This document shows, piece after piece, positions 59,803-64,000 of a stretch of DNA of 64,000 bases. Numbering within the stretch: position 1 is the first letter of the stretch; each line of letters starts with the position of its first letter. The notes beneath the pieces are model-generated. The model saw only the letters and a list, made by a program, of their open reading frames with translations. It was not told the DNA's origin and searched no databases. Location of the stretch: the NCBI GenBank assembly GCA_020746105.1, contig CM036617.1, forward strand, positions 36,361,898 through 36,425,897, read 5' to 3'. The stretch comes from Trogon surrucura (Eukaryota; Chordata; Aves; Trogoniformes; Trogonidae). The position numbers and the translations under genes were made by a program.

Positions 59803-62800
59803 TATGTAGCAGGAAAGTTTGTTTTCTGTGTGTTGGAGTTGCTGTAATCTTCAAAACACCCACTGCAGCAGTCTGCTTTGATAGCCTCCCAAATTCACAT
59901 TTCTCTCCTTTCTTGCTGCTACTGCACATCTCATGGATACTGTGATTTCCTGAACTTTTTAATAAAACTAGATGGTATATGGATTAGGAGACTCTGGACC
60001 AAGAGTATCACGTGCTTACAACCGGACTTATTTTTGGCCCAAACAACACTTTGACCACTTTTCAACAGAAGAAATAATCAGAAGGACATGCAGCAGCTGT
60101 GCAAAGGCCAGGGGAAATTAAAATGTTTCCCATAAGAAAACAAATGAACAAAATACATATGCGGTTTGATTAGAATTTGCATTGTAACATCATTAATTAC
60201 TAAAAAGCCACAGGTGGGAATGACATGAGGCATGAAAATATGATTATGAAGGGAGAAATGATGATTCTGTGTCAGTAGCACAGTCCTTACAAAAGGACAT
60301 CAAACTGGTGAGTGATTAAACCTGTCAGAGCAATATCTTAGGAGATGAAATATTTCATAAGAAATGAGTACAAAACAATAGAATGTTTGTAATGCTTAAT
60401 GTTTTTCAGTACTTCACAAATATAATCCAATTCGGTTTTTTTTCAACAGAAAAGTGTGTAAACACTTAGCAAGCTACTTGCCTTCTGTAGATGATAACAA
60501 ATCCTGACAGTTTATAATTTTATAGCTAGGAAAATGAAGGAAAGAGATACTCAGAATAAGATAATGAGTTCTTACCAGAACTGAGATTAGAAAACACTGC
60601 ATTTTATTGACAGTAAAGGAATGTTCTGGGCTGTCTTTGATTATGATTTGTCTTGTGCTACCCTGCTCTACTCTCCTTCTGGTAATTCTGTACAGATGCT
60701 TCTGCCTGGGAGCTTTACTCTAGGACTCCATCACTGGTATATTTCAGGCTTTAAAAAGTCATTTCAAAATGTACAAAAGAATCCACAACTTTCACTTTTT
60801 TTTTTTTTTTAAATTAAACTAGCAAACTGAAGTAATAAAGAAGAACACCAGGAATAGATCCAACTCATTATGGTTACAAATATTAAACTACTAAAAATTT
60901 TAAACCAATTTTGCTGGACATAAGTCTACATAGGTAAAGCTAGTTTAGCTAACTATTATAACTATTATAGCTATTATAACTATTATAACTATTATAAATG
61001 TTGAAGAAGCTGTCAACCACCAACTTATCTGTTTTTTTGTGCTAATCTTGTCTTACCACAAATAACAAATTTAATGTAGCAATAGTTGGGAAGGTTTTTC
61101 TTCTGAACACAAAGATCTGTCCACTTTCAACCAATTCATTAGTGGAAATCATAAATTAATTAAATTCTCATTCAAATGCTGAGAAACAGGTATTGATGCC
61201 TGGGATGCTAGCTAAATGAGCAATACTCAGAAGAAGAAGCCTTGCCCACCTTGAAGATAAACTGAAAATCTCCTCAAAGAACAGGTTTGACAGAGAATAA
61301 TTTTAGATTGGTGACAGAAAGAGCGATAAAAAATTCCCGAGATTGGATGTGGCTGCCAGGCCAGAGTGCTATGATGATGCAGTTTCTTCTTACTCCCGTC
61401 CCTCACCTGCTTGCAAAACACGAAGGGTAAAACCAGGAATTTGTGGAGAGGGCTATTTGGGAAGCTGATGCCAATGAACACACCATTCGTGCTTTCTATT
61501 CCTGCTGGATGGTTTATATTAACTTCGTAATGGAAAGCAGCTTAGTCTGCAACAGCTATAGTTATATCTGTGCAATTGATTTGGAACCGAAAGCAAAATG
61601 AGACAAATCAACAGTAGCATGTGACTATGCAGAAATACAAGTCCTTACATGTAAACAGCAGTATGGGTGAAAACCCAGCCTCTGAAAGCCGAATAAACAG
61701 CCAGTATGAGCCTCAGCGTATCTGCACTTCACTGAAGTCTTTTCTTTCCCTTTGAAGTAGTGTACAATTTTTTTCACACGTTTTTTCATTTTTCCTATGA
61801 GATGGGGCTACCCCACCGTGCTTACAACAAAACATTAGAAAGTAAAACAAACAATCTGAAACAAAACCCAACAACTTCTGTTTTTATGTGATTGTTTTCT
61901 ATCTCAGATAAAGCAATAAAAATATTGATTGGTGGAGGAAAGCCTAAAAATCAAAATTATTTGGCTCAGTAGTAGTCCCTAGAAGAATGAGCTCTTCAGC
62001 TGCTGTAAATTGGCCAACATCTACAGGCTTAGCTTTTAGTGCAATTGTGGCATGTGTCTGAAATGTCACAAGAGCTATGAAGCGTTAGATGTTAGATGGT
62101 AAAAATAAACAGAAACCAACAAAATTTGCCTTCCTACTCAAGTCCTTCAGTCATTCTTTGCCCTGCTCATTCTAACCTGAATAAAACCAAAGGACTTAAC
62201 TTTATTCTCGCTGCCACAATTCAGTGATCACTTGTATCCATGCAATGATTTTGTCTATGAAGCTCCAGCTGAATCTGGACTAATGAACCCAGCACAGCAC
62301 GAGCCTCACCGTGTTATTATCAACAGCAGCTGGTTTTCTCTGCCTGCTATGAAACCATTCCTTAGAAATCCCCAGATTCATTTTTATTGAGACCAGAGGA
62401 TGGTCTGGAAGCCCTATCAGTGACATGTGTAGGCGTGCAAATCCTCACCCTCTCTGAAAAAAAAGGTGTGGGTGCACAGAAGTTCATTTAGCTGGGCAAT
62501 TTGAAGAACCACAGCACTGCTACCATGCTTGTGTTTCGGAGGCTGGGGTCAGGAGGGCTGAGAGGGATCCTGCCTTAGAATGAACTGCATGATCCTGCAG
62601 AAGGGCAGCTGCTCATTTCAACTCCTCCTCCTCAGGTAAACTTATCCTTTCTTGGACTTTCTGCCTCCTAACATTTTACATTGCACTGTTTTTGCTTCTG
62701 CCTTCATATATGTCCTCCAGTTATTTTTTGTACTCTTTCTGTGTTGTGAGTCCTCTGTTTTCCGCTACTGCTGCTTTAGCATTCCGAATCCAGACTCGGT

Positions 62801-63594
62801 AAGCTTTGCCTGTGGTCTAATCATTGTGCCAGTGATGGCTTGCTATTAGAATTTGCCCTCTGTCTTCTCATCTGTTTCAGTAATTGACCTCTTTATTTGT
62901 TAGTTTAACATTTTCATTCCTTGCTCTAGTTATTGCCATTATTCTACTTATACAGACTCACTAATGTTTAATTCCATAATCATTATATGGAGAGAAAAGC
63001 TGCAAGCAATTTGGAACAGTAAGTCCCTTTAAAAAGAGAAAATGCTTTAAAACAATTTTCCCCCCACTCCAAAGAACTTTTTTTAAAGCTCATCAACTAA
63101 TACACCAGAATAAACTGCTCCATCTATGGAGTCAGCACACGGCCCTCTGTCCAGTAAACAGGCATGAAACAGTGCCCCATCAATGCCTCAAGGAGAATGA
63201 GATTTTCTGCATCTTCCATGTTCAGAAGAGAGACGGTAGACAAAATATTTACTCTCAACAGTCATTGAAATGCCCCTTGAAGGTTGCACTAGAGAAGTTG
63301 TGTTAAAATACACCAAATCTGCAAGGATGTTTCCTGTTCATGCTACTCCCACAGTTTTAATTAGAGAAGTTAAGCTTTTCTCCTTAAACTTTGCAGTATG
63401 GCTTTAAAATAAATATGCTGTATTTCACTTCAGAGACAGCAGCTTGGCTCATAAATCTAGACTCAAGTAACACAGACAGGCCATTTCAGCCATCCTCAGC
63501 CTCAAGGCAGAATCAGCTATGAGTAAACATTTCTCTCTTCCACATATCCCTTTTAAAAATCCTGTTGGTGAGACTCCCCTGCGTACCTCGTCTG
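59803..63594. other. Noncoding stretch
   Basis: No gene was recognised. It contains the 9-bp tandem repeat at 60951-60998 and T runs at about 60796-60812 and 63711-63722. The short open frames are unsupported. Confidence 0.45.
60951..60998. repeat. 9-bp tandem repeat (AACTATTAT)n
   Basis: Five consecutive units, one with AG for AA. Confidence 0.9.
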
Positions 63595-63862
63595 ATCCTT
63601 AACGTTGGGAAGATTTTCCCATTGTCTAGTCTAAATCTTCCTTGAAACAACTTAAACTCACAAAATCTTGTTCTTCCTATAATGAACAAAGAGATCAATT
63701 TATCCCTTTCATTTTTTTTTTTCAGCAAAGTTTTACATGTTTGAAAATGGTGACCCTTTAGTCCTCATGAGTAAATGGATCCAATTCTTTCCATCTTTCC
63801 TGATGGTCTGTGTTTTTTAGACCTCTGGCCATTTTTATTTTCCTCTGGAGTCTTTAATGTTA
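63595..63862 (-). repeat. Ancient CR1 fragment
   Basis: The minus strand reads as a diverged CR1 ORF2 C-terminal piece: an FQGRFRLDNGK block and a GRTRFCEFKL block (63595-63700). The + strand continues with 'tttcctgatggtctgtgtttt' and 'agacctctggcca'. The 3' UTR and tail are lost. Confidence 0.65.
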
Positions 63863-64000
63863 GCCAACCATTATTTTGAACTATGAATGTCCAGTGACTG
63901 ACATGGCATTACATTCAGGTTTTCTTCACCAGGTGCTAAGCAGCGTATGAGGTTTACCTCAACATGCTTTACATATAACTCAGGTATTCATAGGTTCCAG

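Overview
This is vertebrate nuclear DNA, almost certainly from a bird and most likely a passerine. At least fourteen pieces of the CR1 LINE family carry the avian hallmark of 8-bp ATTCTATG tails. There are three LTRs of types I recognise from songbird genomes, plus the 3' end of a fourth endogenous retrovirus. A tRNA-derived SINE with a CR1 tail sits inside the first LTR; SINEs of this build have been described from passerines (recalled from memory, not searched). No host protein-coding exon could be supported, so the window reads as a gene desert or the inside of a very large intron.

Layout. 171-1213 is a decayed sense-strand LTR split by the tRNA-CR1 SINE at 421-605. 4859-6053 is a solo LTR on the minus strand with a clean 5-bp target duplication. 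9847-12535 is a CR1 cluster: a short copy with an inverted end piece, an ~1.2-kb copy still carrying the reverse transcriptase FADD motif, and an ~0.8-kb copy. 15.7-27.9 kb has scattered CR1 3' ends, a 73-bp palindrome at 16062 and two same-direction CTCF-type motifs at 23777 and 23871. 27.9-40.2 kb is the longest stretch free of recognisable repeats and holds AT-rich, homeodomain-site-rich patches that look like conserved noncoding DNA. 40189-40722 is a solo LTR with TATA box and poly(A) signal. About 45.96-47.46 kb is the 3' end of an endogenous retrovirus (decayed reading frame, polypurine tract, 3' LTR). 50727-51105, 56973-57857, 59122-59286, 59287-59802 and 63595-63862 are further CR1 copies; the 59.1-59.8 kb pair lies tail to tail, and one of them keeps an open frame for the C-terminal end of CR1 ORF2. 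A perfect RFX X-box lies at 52156.

How the parts relate. The SINE at 421 has no machinery of its own. Its 3' 100 bases match the 3' end of the CR1 at 59178-59278 (about 9 in 10 bases by eye) and that of the CR1 at 50727, which fits the rule that a SINE borrows the tail its partner LINE recognises. The three LTRs at 171, 4859 and 40189 share a similar 3' end and so look like related ERV families. Apart from these mobile elements, the only functional candidates I see are regulatory: CTCF, RFX and Maf-type motifs, and putative conserved noncoding blocks. All coordinates and identities are by eye.
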